A stretch of DNA of 64,000 nt. Origin: Pleurodeles waltl (lineage: Eukaryota > Chordata > Amphibia > Caudata > Salamandridae). Made by a program: the position numbers and the translations under genes. Below are positions 1-8,275 of the stretch, in pieces (positions within the stretch are counted from its first letter, which is position 1; each line of letters opens with the position of its first letter). The notes beneath the pieces were generated by a model. The model was not told the DNA's origin. It searched no databases and saw nothing but the letters and a program-made list of their open reading frames with translations. Where the stretch lies: the NCBI RefSeq assembly GCF_031143425.1, contig NC_090447.1, forward strand, positions 131,211,106 to 131,275,105, written 5' to 3'.

Positions 1-300
1 TTCATTCCAAGACCTTTGCTAGGTCCCAATCAATGTGCTTATTGTAGGGAGGAAGGTCATTTTAAGAACAATTGTCCGGCATTGTTGCAGCGTAATGGAG
101 CAACATCTGCTTCACGAGGTCGTGGTGGTCTTCAGTCAGCAAATAGAGGTAGAGGTCGAGGTGTGTTAACCCAAGAGCAGCGTTCTTTTGTTCCTCCAAA
201 TTCCGGAAATTACTTTGACCAGCAAAATGTTAGGTCTACACAGTATTACAGTGAGGATCAGTATATTGAAGGAGGGAATGAAAGTCTTCATTTTGAATAG
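1..300 (+). CDS. gag: Retroviral Gag, C-terminal part (nucleocapsid), partial
   Basis: The frame is open from base 1, so the true start lies outside the window. It encodes one CCHC zinc knuckle (C-X2-C-X4-H-X4-C) at about 34-75, which in retroviral nucleocapsid binds the packaging signal of genomic RNA. A Gly/Arg-rich stretch at about 115-165 (several RGRG repeats) follows and is probably also RNA-binding. The frame ends with TAG at 298-300, and the same frame then continues open for 1262 codons as pol. Matrix and capsid are not visible. A single zinc knuckle fits gammaretrovirus-like Gag; many other genera have two. Confidence 0.88.
   Translation, partial: FIPRPLLGPNQCAYCREEGHFKNNCPALLQRNGATSASRGRGGLQSANRGRGRGVLTQEQRSFVPPNSGNYFDQQNVRSTQYYSEDQYIEGGNESLHFE
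298..300 (+). promoter_or_regulatory. Amber codon at gag/pol junction, candidate readthrough site
   Basis: TAG separates gag and pol, which lie in the same frame with no other stop between them. In gammaretroviruses this arrangement is used to make Gag-Pol by suppression of the amber codon. The base after the stop is G, as in the known cases. A short G run follows about 28 nt downstream, but I could not make out a convincing pseudoknot by eye. A point mutation from CAG is the alternative. Confidence 0.6.
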
Positions 301-3300
301 GACAGCCATGGACAAAGTAAGGGGGTTACGTCAATTCCAGTGGATCAGAATGGACCTTATGTTAATGTCACTACAATGGGTGTTTCAGAGCCATTTCTTT
401 TAGATACTGGTGCCATGAGAAGCTCTATCATTCATTCTAAACTCCCTGGCGCACCTTTGTCTGGCTTAACGAATGTATCTGTAGGATTTTCTGGCGCCCC
501 TGTTCGCAATCCAGTTTCTTGCCCTTTGCCTGTTTCAATAGGCCCTTATGATTTAGAAGCTCCGCTTCTTCTGACGAATGGTTGTGGTGAAAATCTGTTG
601 GGTTTAGATCTATTAAAAAGAATGCATGCTACGATATATTGTTCACCTTCTGGTGTATACCTCACTCTAGGACAGAAAATGACTAGTCCAATGTACTTAT
701 CAAAAGATCAATTCCCACCTGAATTGCTTTCTCTTCCCGAAACGCTTTGGGCTACGGGTCCGAATGACGTTGGTTGTCTTGAGATCCCACCTTATGTTGT
801 TACTCTTAAGCCCAATGCTGAAATGCCACGTATTCCGCAATACAGAATCTCTACTGAAGGTGAGAAAGCACTGCTGGAAATTGTCCATGATTTGATTCAG
901 AAGGGTGTGGTTGAGGAAACGAGAGGAAATACATGTAACAGTCCTGTTCTTCCGGTTCTTAAACGCACTGATCCTTCTCAGCCTCCTGTTTATCGTTTTG
1001 TAATTGATCTTCGGGAGGTAAACAAGATTGTCGTACCGCAGTTTCCTGTAGTCCCAGATATCACTGCTCTGTTGACGATGATACCTTCTACAGCGACTTG
1101 GTTTTCAGTTATTGATCTAAAGAATGCTTTCTTTAGTATTCCCATCGCCGAAGAGAGTAGAGATATTTTTGGTTTTTCCCTCGGAGGCCGAAGCTTCCGG
1201 TTTAAACGCGCACCTCAAGGTTATTGTGAAAGTCCCTCTATTTACAGTCAAGCTCTAAAATGTCATCTTGATGCCTTTTCCTTACCGTCTGGTGCCGCTC
1301 TCATTCAGTACATGGATGACTTATTAGTTGCCGCTGATTCAGAGGAGATTTGCAAAAACGTGACCGTTGCACTGTTGCGTCATTTGTTTGATCTAAATCA
1401 CAAGGTTTCTCCTTCTAAATTACAATATGTCTGTCGCGAGGTGACTTATTTGGGTCATCTCTTGTCAAAGGAGGGACGACGATTGACCCCCGAACGAATT
1501 CAGGCAATTGCACAAATGTCGGTGCCATCCACACAAAGAGAGGTACGTGCCTTTTTGGGCATTACTTCTTATTGTAGACAGTGGATTCCGAGTTTCTCTT
1601 TATTGGCTAAACCGCTGTTGGCGCTAACCTTAAAAGATACGCCTCAGCCTCTTCCGTGGACTGACGAGTGTCAGAAGAGTTTTACTGATTTGCGTATTGC
1701 TTTGTGTTCTGCTCCTGTATTGGGTACTCCTGATTACAGTAAGCCCTTTACGCTCTATGTCCACGAAAGAGAGGGTTGTGCATTGTCAGTCTTAACGCAG
1801 CGTTTTGGAGATCAACAGCGACCATGCGCATATTTCTCAGCTACGTTAGATCCAGTAGCTAAAGCATTGCCTAGTTGTCTTAAGGCAACAGCGGCAGCAG
1901 CAATTTCTATTCGACAGTCTGCTGGAGTAGTGCTAGATAATACTCTCATTGTTATGGTGCCACATGCAGTGGATACTTTACTAAATAGGACAAAAACGCA
2001 GCATCTTACGAGTGCTCGGTTGTCCGGATATGAGCTGACGCTTTTGGCTAGTCACATACACATCAAACGATGTAATACCCTGAATCCAGCTACTTTGTTG
2101 CCTCTTCCAGAAGAGAGAGATGTCTCTGAACAGCATGATTGTTTTCTCCGTACTGAAGAAGAGACTAAGGGTAGAATTGACCTAAAAGACACGCCATTAG
2201 TGAATCCAGATGGAACACTATGGGTAGATGGTTCTTGTTTCAAGCTCCCGAATGGAGTTACAGTTTCAGCCTACGCTATTACTACTTTGCATACGATTGT
2301 GGAGACAGCACGCATTAGACATAATTCAGCTCAGGCAGCTGAATTGATAGCCTTAACTAGAGCGTGTGTGTTATCCAAAGGAAAAAGAGTAAACGTGTAC
2401 ACTGATAGCCAATACGCTTTTGGTGTAGCGTTTAACTTTGGGCGTTTATGGAAGGAAAGAGGATTCTTTACTTCCCATGGTACTAAGATACAACATGGTC
2501 AATTAGTGACTGAACTTCTTGAGTCACTTACAATGCCTACTCAGATAGCGATCGTGAAGTGTAGTGCACACAAAAAGATTGTGGACGATGTTGGTCGAGG
2601 AAATGCATTTGCAGATGAGGTAGCGAAAAAGACAGCCAGAGACAACACAAGTCGAATGTATGTTGCAAGTCCCGCAAACTGCGTAAGAGAAAAGGGAATG
2701 TGTGAAGATACAGTAGAGAGTGTGAAATCAATTCAAGGAGAGGCTACGGAGAATGAGTTGAGAAAGTGGAAGGAAAGTACAGGAATGTTAGATGAGATGG
2801 GATGTTGGGTTGAATTATCAGAACATCAACGTTGGCTGTTACCAGATGCTTATGTACTACCTGTAGTTACTATGGCACATGGTCCAGCTCACCTAAGTGC
2901 AAAAGGAATATGTAAACTTCTGGCTCCAGTGTGGCAAAATGAGGGGATCCCAAAGTGTGCAAATAATGTAGTAAAACATTGTATTGTTTGCTTGATGTAC
3001 AATCCGGGAAAGGGAACCCCAACTCCAGCAGGTCATTTTGCTCCTCCAACATATCCATTTGAGGTGTTGCAGATCGATTATATTCACATGGAACGATGCA
3101 ACAACCTCAAATATGTTCTGGTGGTAGTATGTGCTTTTTCTAGATGGGTAGAAGCCTACCCTCTGAAGGACAATACTGCTTTATCAACTGCCAAAATACT
3201 TTTGAAAGAATTCTTCCCTAGGTTTGGTTTGCCGCGCATTGTCTGGAGTGACAATGGGAGCGAATTTGTGGGTCAAGTCATGCAAAAAGTTTGTGCAGGT

Positions 3301-4089
3301 CTTGGCATAAAACAGAAGTTCCACGCGGCGAATCACCCACAGTCGGCTGGTTTAGTAGAATGCTACAATGGAACCTTGAAGCTTAAAATTGCTAAGGTGC
3401 AAGCTAGCACAGGACTTAATTGGCCTGATGCTTTACCATTGGCTCTTCTGTCCACCAGAACAGCAGTACACTCTCGTTTGGGGCTTAGCCCTTACGAAGT
3501 GATATTTGGTCGCCCAGCTAATGTATGGGGAGTTCCTCGCCCTAAGAAATACTCAGACTTGCCATACCCGATGTTGATTGACTACTTGCATGACCTTACA
3601 ACTAAATTGCGTGTTCTTCATCAACAGGTTCAGAGTGCTCTACCAGAGGCTTCCACAGACCCAGGTCATTCCATCCGACCAGGTGACTGGGTCTGCACGA
3701 AAAATTTGCAACGACAGAGAAATTTGGAGCCCAGATGGAGAGAGCCACGCCTGGTTCTTTTGACCACAAGAACAGCAGTTAAAGTCGAAGGAAAGAAAAA
3801 CTGGGTGCATGCCGTGCACTGCAAGAAAGTGCCTTTGCCCTTGCCTTTCGATCAGTGGGTCCGTAGAGGCATCAGTGACTCTGAAAGTGAGAAAGTTCCG
3901 CAATTTGTACCATTCAGTGATGCGCGTCTAATTGGAACACTTTCTGAGAAAGAGGACGACGACATCCTTCAAGAAGCAATACCATCACATCGTCGCTTGA
4001 ACACGACAAATCCAGGAACATTGTTTCAAAACCAGACTGCCTCTGGACAGGAACGCTATAATTTGAGACCAAGACCAAAGAACTTGTAA
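301..4089 (+). CDS. pol: Retroviral Pro-Pol polyprotein (protease, RT, RNase H, integrase)
   Basis: This is an uninterrupted frame of 1262 codons after the amber stop. The aspartic protease has its DTGA active site at 403-414. Reverse transcriptase has YMDD at 1309-1320. RNase H follows, with an acidic residue in WVDGS at about 2221 and TDS at about 2401. The integrase zinc domain has H-X3-H at 2878-2892 and C-X2-C at 2980-2991. Its catalytic D, D and E codons are at 3076, 3250 and 3358, giving the DDX35E spacing. A basic C-terminal domain runs to the stop at 4089. All key residues are present, so the enzyme set looks functional. It would be made only as a Gag-Pol fusion, since there is no obvious independent start; the first in-frame triplet used as a start by software (340) is GTG. 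It is followed by env after 169 nt. Confidence 0.93.
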   Translation, partial: DSHGQSKGVTSIPVDQNGPYVNVTTMGVSEPFLLDTGAMRSSIIHSKLPGAPLSGLTNVSVGFSGAPVRNPVSCPLPVSIGPYDLEAPLLLTNGCGENLLGLDLLKRMHATIYCSPSGVYLTLGQKMTSPMYLSKDQFPPELLSLPETLWATGPNDVGCLEIPPYVVTLKPNAEMPRIPQYRISTEGEKALLEIVHDLIQKGVVEETRGNTCNSPVLPVLKRTDPSQPPVYRFVIDLREVNKIVVPQFPVVPDITALLTMIPSTATWFSVIDLKNAFFSIPIAEESRDIFGFSLGGRSFRFKRAPQGYCESPSIYSQALKCHLDAFSLPSGAALIQYMDDLLVAADSEEICKNVTVALLRHLFDLNHKVSPSKLQYVCREVTYLGHLLSKEGRRLTPERIQAIAQMSVPSTQREVRAFLGITSYCRQWIPSFSLLAKPLLALTLKDTPQPLPWTDECQKSFTDLRIALCSAPVLGTPDYSKPFTLYVHEREGCALSVLTQRFGDQQRPCAYFSATLDPVAKALPSCLKATAAAAISIRQSAGVVLDNTLIVMVPHAVDTLLNRTKTQHLTSARLSGYELTLLASHIHIKRCNTLNPATLLPLPEERDVSEQHDCFLRTEEETKGRIDLKDTPLVNPDGTLWVDGSCFKLPNGVTVSAYAITTLHTIVETARIRHNSAQAAELIALTRACVLSKGKRVNVYTDSQYAFGVAFNFGRLWKERGFFTSHGTKIQHGQLVTELLESLTMPTQIAIVKCSAHKKIVDDVGRGNAFADEVAKKTARDNTSRMYVASPANCVREKGMCEDTVESVKSIQGEATENELRKWKESTGMLDEMGCWVELSEHQRWLLPDAYVLPVVTMAHGPAHLSAKGICKLLAPVWQNEGIPKCANNVVKHCIVCLMYNPGKGTPTPAGHFAPPTYPFEVLQIDYIHMERCNNLKYVLVVVCAFSRWVEAYPLKDNTALSTAKILLKEFFPRFGLPRIVWSDNGSEFVGQVMQKVCAGLGIKQKFHAANHPQSAGLVECYNGTLKLKIAKVQASTGLNWPDALPLALLSTRTAVHSRLGLSPYEVIFGRPANVWGVPRPKKYSDLPYPMLIDYLHDLTTKLRVLHQQVQSALPEASTDPGHSIRPGDWVCTKNLQRQRNLEPRWREPRLVLLTTRTAVKVEGKKNWVHAVHCKKVPLPLPFDQWVRRGISDSESEKVPQFVPFSDARLIGTLSEKEDDDILQEAIPSHRRLNTTNPGTLFQNQTASGQERYNLRPRPKNL

Positions 4090-4170
4090 ATTTCTCTCCT
4101 ATGTAGTACTCTATCCCGGTTGCAGGGTCACGGTAGGAGTCTTAGTTACGACCTGAGTAAGTGGCAATAG

Positions 4171-4178
4171 GCCTGCAG
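4171..4178 (+). promoter_or_regulatory. Candidate splice acceptor for env mRNA
   Basis: GCCTGCAG lies about 80 nt before the first env ATG, between pol and env. Retroviral env is normally expressed from a spliced subgenomic RNA, so an acceptor is expected in or before this gap. The upstream pyrimidine tract is weak, and the donor would lie outside the window. Confidence 0.3.
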
Positions 4179-4258
4179 GACCTCACAGTGTCATAGGACG
4201 GTAGATAATCGTGACTACAGTGATTGAGGAAGATTGCCGTGAGCATCCACTTAGAAAG

Positions 4259-5773
4259 ATGGAGGCTACATTAGATAAAAGAGAAAGTAAAAATGTAAAG
4301 AATAATTGTAAAGAAATATATAGTCGTTGTAGTATTGCTCTATGCGTCATTATATTGTTGTGTATTCTTTTGGCATCTGTAAACTGGATCATTATTACTC
4401 TGCAGCAAAAAGTTGTCTCTTCTCCTACCTCTACATCTTCTTCTACTATCTCTCCGCACCTATTTCACACTCTTCCCCAGCATGAACTCATCAGAAGAAC
4501 TGAATACTTTAACAATTCCTTCGTCCAGTTGTTACATCAACATCAGTTAGTGATCAATACAACTGACTGTTGGGTGTGTGGACTCATACCACATACAGTA
4601 GAAAAAGGAATGCCATATTTAGTTCTTCCATTCTCCTATGAAGGTTCCGCTTGGGCTTATTTTGTCATTTTCAATAATGCATATCAAAGTAAAATTAAAC
4701 AACCTGTCAGTTCACATAGTGTTGGTTCAGATTTCAGTCATAGTTTATTGATAAAGGGAATGGTAGCTATGGCTAAAATCATGGAAAAAAGTGAAGCTTC
4801 CATAGATGAAAGAAAAGCATATACCAATTGGAACATAACTAATTACATTTCCAGCCTCAATGATAAGGTTGAGCAAGGAAAATCTCCTCCGATACGGGTC
4901 ATACCCCAACAAGGAAATTTCTGTCTGCAAATAAATGGTAGAACTCCAAACACCGGACAAAGAGAAAGTTTATGTTCCCATACATATGTTTATTCAGCCC
5001 TGAATTCACTGCCGTTAGTACCATCTCAAGGTACATACTTCGTTTGCCACGATAGGGCTTATACATGGTTGCCAGCTGATTTCTCTGGTACTTGTTATAT
5101 AGCCTTTCTTCTTCCCCCTACATACACCGCTCCTGCGAACCATCATAAAAATAGATATGGCAGAGGGATTGTGGATTCGAAAGACACAGCAGGACAAGAG
5201 GGAGGAGATTTCCTCAAAGGATTTCTTCCCTTCTGGGGTCCAATGGCCAACAGCAGAAATATAAGGCAATTGGTTCGTGTCGTAGAAACCACCATAGACA
5301 TCACTGTAGGAGCTTTAAGTAACATTACGGCTGAACTACAGGCTGATCGTCTTATGACCTTGCAGAACCGTGTTGCCTTAGACTTTGTTCTTGCGGACCG
5401 TGGTGGAGTATGCAAATTGATCGGATCAAGTTGCTGTATTTTCATACCTAATGACGCTCCGACAGTATACCAAGCTATCTCTAAGTTTCACATAATCTCC
5501 GAGTCGATTCATCAGGACGAAGGAGATTGGTCCTTTTCAGAGTGGTTTTGGGGATTACTGTCCAAATGGGGTTGGAAGGTATTGACATTCTTTGGAGTAA
5601 TTTTAGCTTTTATATTCTCTTGTTGTCTTTGTATGCACTGCGGTCCTGCCGTCTGCAACCTATGTGCTACTGCATGTATTCCCAAACCCAAGTCACAAAG
5701 AGCAGAGAATATCAAAATGATGGTACAGCAACAGCTTGATGACCTCATGGCCATAGACATCGACTCAGATTAA
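4259..5773 (+). CDS. env: Retroviral envelope glycoprotein
   Basis: The intact 504-codon frame starts at the ATG at 4259; the frame is open further upstream to a GTG at 4211. A hydrophobic segment at residues ~26-48 is the leader or signal. The surface subunit has a CWVC (CXXC) at residues 104-107. A minimal furin-type RXXR site is at residues 299-302. The transmembrane subunit has the LQNR immunosuppressive-domain-like region and a CX6CC at residues 385-393. The membrane anchor starts near residue 441 and is followed by a Cys-rich tail. CXXC plus CX6CC is the gamma-type pattern, in which the two subunits are linked by a labile disulfide. At ~500 residues it is shorter than typical gammaretroviral Env (~650). 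No strongly hydrophobic fusion peptide directly follows the cleavage site. No breaks are seen. Confidence 0.9.
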   Translation: MEATLDKRESKNVKNNCKEIYSRCSIALCVIILLCILLASVNWIIITLQQKVVSSPTSTSSSTISPHLFHTLPQHELIRRTEYFNNSFVQLLHQHQLVINTTDCWVCGLIPHTVEKGMPYLVLPFSYEGSAWAYFVIFNNAYQSKIKQPVSSHSVGSDFSHSLLIKGMVAMAKIMEKSEASIDERKAYTNWNITNYISSLNDKVEQGKSPPIRVIPQQGNFCLQINGRTPNTGQRESLCSHTYVYSALNSLPLVPSQGTYFVCHDRAYTWLPADFSGTCYIAFLLPPTYTAPANHHKNRYGRGIVDSKDTAGQEGGDFLKGFLPFWGPMANSRNIRQLVRVVETTIDITVGALSNITAELQADRLMTLQNRVALDFVLADRGGVCKLIGSSCCIFIPNDAPTVYQAISKFHIISESIHQDEGDWSFSEWFWGLLSKWGWKVLTFFGVILAFIFSCCLCMHCGPAVCNLCATACIPKPKSQRAENIKMMVQQQLDDLMAIDIDSD

Positions 5774-5805
5774 CATGAGTTTGTGTATCTTGCCTGAGTT
5801 CTGGC

Positions 5806-5815
5806 AAAAGGAGGG
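5806..5815 (+). other. Polypurine tract of the retrovirus
   Basis: AAAAGGAGGG lies two bases before the TG that opens the 3' LTR. It is the expected RNase H-resistant primer for plus-strand DNA synthesis. Confidence 0.75.
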
Positions 5816-5817
5816 TC

Positions 5818-6614
5818 TGAGGAAATTCGATTTTTAATACGATCGTATCGACCCGCCATTTTGTGGCCCGCCGCCATTTTATGTTGCCTTCACTCAGGCA
5901 GCACAGCGAACGAAGTCCATTCTGCCTTTTCTGCTTATTCTGCAACATGGTGTTCAAAACAGCCTTCTGCCTCTCTCTTTACAAGGCTGGTATTAAGGTC
6001 TGACCGAGTACACTAATCCCTGTCTGGTTTTCTAATCCTTGTTTCAACTATCTGTAGGCTCACACTATTCTCCGCCGATCTTATCTTATCGTCTGGCCTT
6101 CGCTGTCCTTTGCTAGTATTCTCTCATTTCACAACTGTCCTCCAAACGCACACAAACTTATCGCACCACATGCAACTTCGTTGTGGATCGGTTAATGAAT
6201 TAGTTCAAGGGAGGGGTGACAAACACAGCTGGAGGGGAGGCAACCTTAAGTCACTTGATACTTTGTTTTCCAATTCCTTCTATTGGTGCTGTCTTGTTTT
6301 CCGACATTTCTATTGGCTCTGTTCTATCTTTACATTATTCTTACTGGCTCCTTTCTATGTGTTCTGGGAGTGTATGTAGTTAATAAATGGTTTTTATACG
6401 GTATATAAGATTGTGCGCCACAAAGTAAAGTGGCAGTCTCCTGAGAACATACCTTGTGTACTTCTTGGACAACTGTACTAGCTGCAGCTAATAAAATCTG
6501 ATCTTTTACGCCTGACAGAGTGTCCCGTGTCTCTGTTAGTTGAGGCAGGTGAATCCAAGGAGATTTTAGGCGTACCCTGCGCCGCCAGGCCCATAAGGTT
6601 CTGGTTCTTCAACA
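5818..6614 (+). repeat. 3' LTR of the retrovirus
   Basis: The LTR opens with TG right after the polypurine tract. It has a TATATAA box at 6402-6408 and a polyadenylation signal AATAAA at 6490-6495. The start of R is therefore near 6430 and U3 is about 610 bp. U3 carries a 12-bp palindrome at 5837-5848 and two copies of CCGCCATTTT (5853-5862, 5871-5880) that fit the YY1-type core. The 3' end is set approximately at a CA within 6611-6614; with no second LTR in the window it cannot be fixed. Confidence 0.78.
6402..6408 (+). promoter_or_regulatory. TATA box of the retroviral LTR
   Basis: TATATAA lies in the LTR about 88 nt before the AATAAA at 6490, the usual spacing for a short R region. Transcription would start near 6430. 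Confidence 0.6.
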
Positions 6615-7132
6615 CTGTGATTGATATGAATTAGTTGCACCCGTTTCAGTTAAAAAAATACAAACACGCAAATGATGCTTGTATGAAAACACACAAATGG
6701 AATGCAGCTCACAAAGGCATCAGAGAAATCATCTCTTGTGAAAATTTGCATATGTTTTCTCGTCGTGCTTCTGAGGATCAGGGGTGCGATCAAAAGTGTT
6801 GTTATAGGCTGTGGAGCCCCTTGAGAGTGGCATTCCCCCCACCAAGGAGGCCCGATTTGAATTTGGTGTGCCACTGTAAGTCTCCTGGAACCAGTGATCC
6901 ATGCCACAACCCATAAGGATTGTTAGGGAGTTCTTGATTTGGGACCCTGGTGTAAATCTGCCAATCTCCTTCAAAACGATCAGAAGGCAAAGAGATGTCT
7001 TAAACTTTGCCAACATGAACACAATGAATAACTTAATTTTATATGTAGAATGCTTCAGAATTATACTCACTATCGACTAGGAGGGGATAGCAGCTGTGGT
7101 TATGCTCACAGAGGCATAACAGCAGAAGTGGC
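6615..7132. other. No gene seen
   Basis: This stretch lies between the retroviral LTR and the small inverted-repeat insertion. It has only short overlapping frames on both strands without recognisable motifs. Confidence 0.6.
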
Positions 7133-7146
7133 TAAGAAGACAAGCA
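7133..7146. repeat. 14-bp direct repeat, left copy (candidate target duplication)
   Basis: TAAGAAGACAAGCA is identical to 7709-7722. It abuts the start of the 96-bp inverted repeat. Confidence 0.65.
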
Positions 7147-7708
7147 AATAATGTAATACACTGTTCCTGAAGAGCAAGAAAAGAACAGAACAGGGTGAGT
7201 ACTAGGGGGTCCTATTTACTAGGAGCAAGAGTCCTCACACACCTTGTTATGTGCGATACAGTTAGAGAGTGGTCGAACATTATCTCGATTTCACTCTCCT
7301 GTTTATTGTTTTAACCTTGGCCTGGACCACGCATGAATAAAGATAATTCTTAGTGAGATTCTTTGAGCCAATTTTATCTCTTCCTTTTTGCACTCTCCTT
7401 TTTCCCTCTCTCCCTACTCACTTGCGGGAAAGTGTGGCATCATCAAAAAGAACTCCGGCAAAGAGCCCCCCTATGGGTGGTGCCCGTCAGACATTGCACC
7501 GCCGGTCTGACGAGGAGCTTGTCCGATGATGAAGCATGACACCCACGTGGGTGTGTGAGGACTCTTGCTCCTAGTAAATAGGACCCCCTAGTACTCACCC
7601 TGTTCTGTTCTTTTCTTGCTCTTCAGGAACAGTGTATTACATTATTAGCTATGGTTACTGGAGGGTATACACTGGACCTTTAATCCTCCAAATCCCCTGA
7701 TTTTTTGA
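7147..7708. mobile_element. Small insertion with a perfect 96-bp terminal/internal inverted repeat
   Basis: Bases 7147-7242 are an exact reverse complement of 7551-7646, with 308 bp between. The whole segment 7147-7708 is flanked by a 14-bp direct repeat (TAAGAAGACAAGCA at 7133-7146 and 7709-7722). The left copy ends exactly where the inverted repeat begins. A 14-bp target duplication suggests target-primed reverse transcription rather than a cut-and-paste transposon. A snap-back of the nascent cDNA would give this shape; a foldback DNA element is the alternative. No coding capacity is seen. Confidence 0.7.
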
Positions 7709-7722
7709 TAAGAAGACAAGCA
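7709..7722. repeat. 14-bp direct repeat, right copy
   Basis: Identical to 7133-7146. It marks the likely right edge of the insertion, 62 bp beyond the right arm of the inverted repeat. Confidence 0.65.
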
Positions 7723-7737
7723 CACACAAAGTGACTA

Positions 7738-8275
7738 AGGGACATATTTACAAAGAACCAGTGCAGCGCGGTCCTGTGCCAAAACTGGCAGCGCTGTGCT
7801 GCGTCAGTTCTGAAATGAAGGGATGCCCCGCATTCACAAAAATACGGCGTATCCCTGTGTTTCCCCACTGCACCAGTGCTAAATTAGCTACCTAGCACCA
7901 ATGCAGCCACCCTTGCGCCATGGTTCAAGGATGGCTGCGTTGCAGGGGAGATTGTTTTTTTGCAGGAAGGGACATCCTTCTTCACAAAAACAATCTTCAA
8001 TGGTGATTTGCTCCTTCTACGCGTGTTGCAGAATGCAGCACGTATAGAAAGAGCAAAAAATGGGGGTTAAATTTAAGCATTTCTCCTCATTTGACCATGC
8101 TAACGCCACTCCCGGGGTGGCGTTAGATTTTGGCGCTGCCACATATTTATGATTTCTTGTAAATCTGGGTCAGCATCAAAATGCAATAGGTGATGCCGTG
8201 GAACACCCACAGCAACACCCATTGCATGCCCTTTCCACGCAAAGGGCTGCATGTAAAAGGGCCGTATTTACAAGG
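7738..8275. repeat. Hairpin-rich non-coding repeat (MITE-like)
   Basis: Successive imperfect inverted repeats lie side by side: 7903-7938 (12 of 13 pairs), 7950-7995, 8007-8057 (19 of 23), 8100-8126 (10 of 10), 8181-8227 (11 of 12) and 8228-8247 (7 of 7). A motif like GGNCNTATTTACAA appears at about 7739 and again near 8260. Its reverse complement TTGTAAATCTGGG is at about 8157, so 7738-8171 may be one unit with degenerate terminal inverted repeats. No protein coding is seen. The same architecture recurs at 35119, 41640 and 45428. Confidence 0.5.

Larger units (their letters stand above)
1..6614 (+). mobile_element. Endogenous retrovirus, 3' part of provirus
   Basis: The order is the end of gag, pro-pol, env, a polypurine tract and an LTR, all on the plus strand. 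The 5' LTR and most of gag lie before the window. Gag and pol share one reading frame separated by a single TAG, and Env has a CXXC in its surface half and a CX6CC in its transmembrane half. Together these point to a gamma- or epsilon-like (class I) retrovirus. Pol and env are free of stops and frameshifts, so the copy may be young, but the usual age test (comparison of both LTRs) cannot be made here. The end at about 6611-6614 is approximate. Confidence 0.93.

Noticed and set aside
4183..5957. Minus-strand frames of 70-100 codons opposite env
   Set aside because: Shadow frames of env and the LTR; no antisense motif.
8260..8275. Second GGCCGTATTTACAA as right terminal repeat of the 7738 element
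   Set aside because: It is in direct, not inverted, orientation to the left end; more likely the start of another truncated copy.
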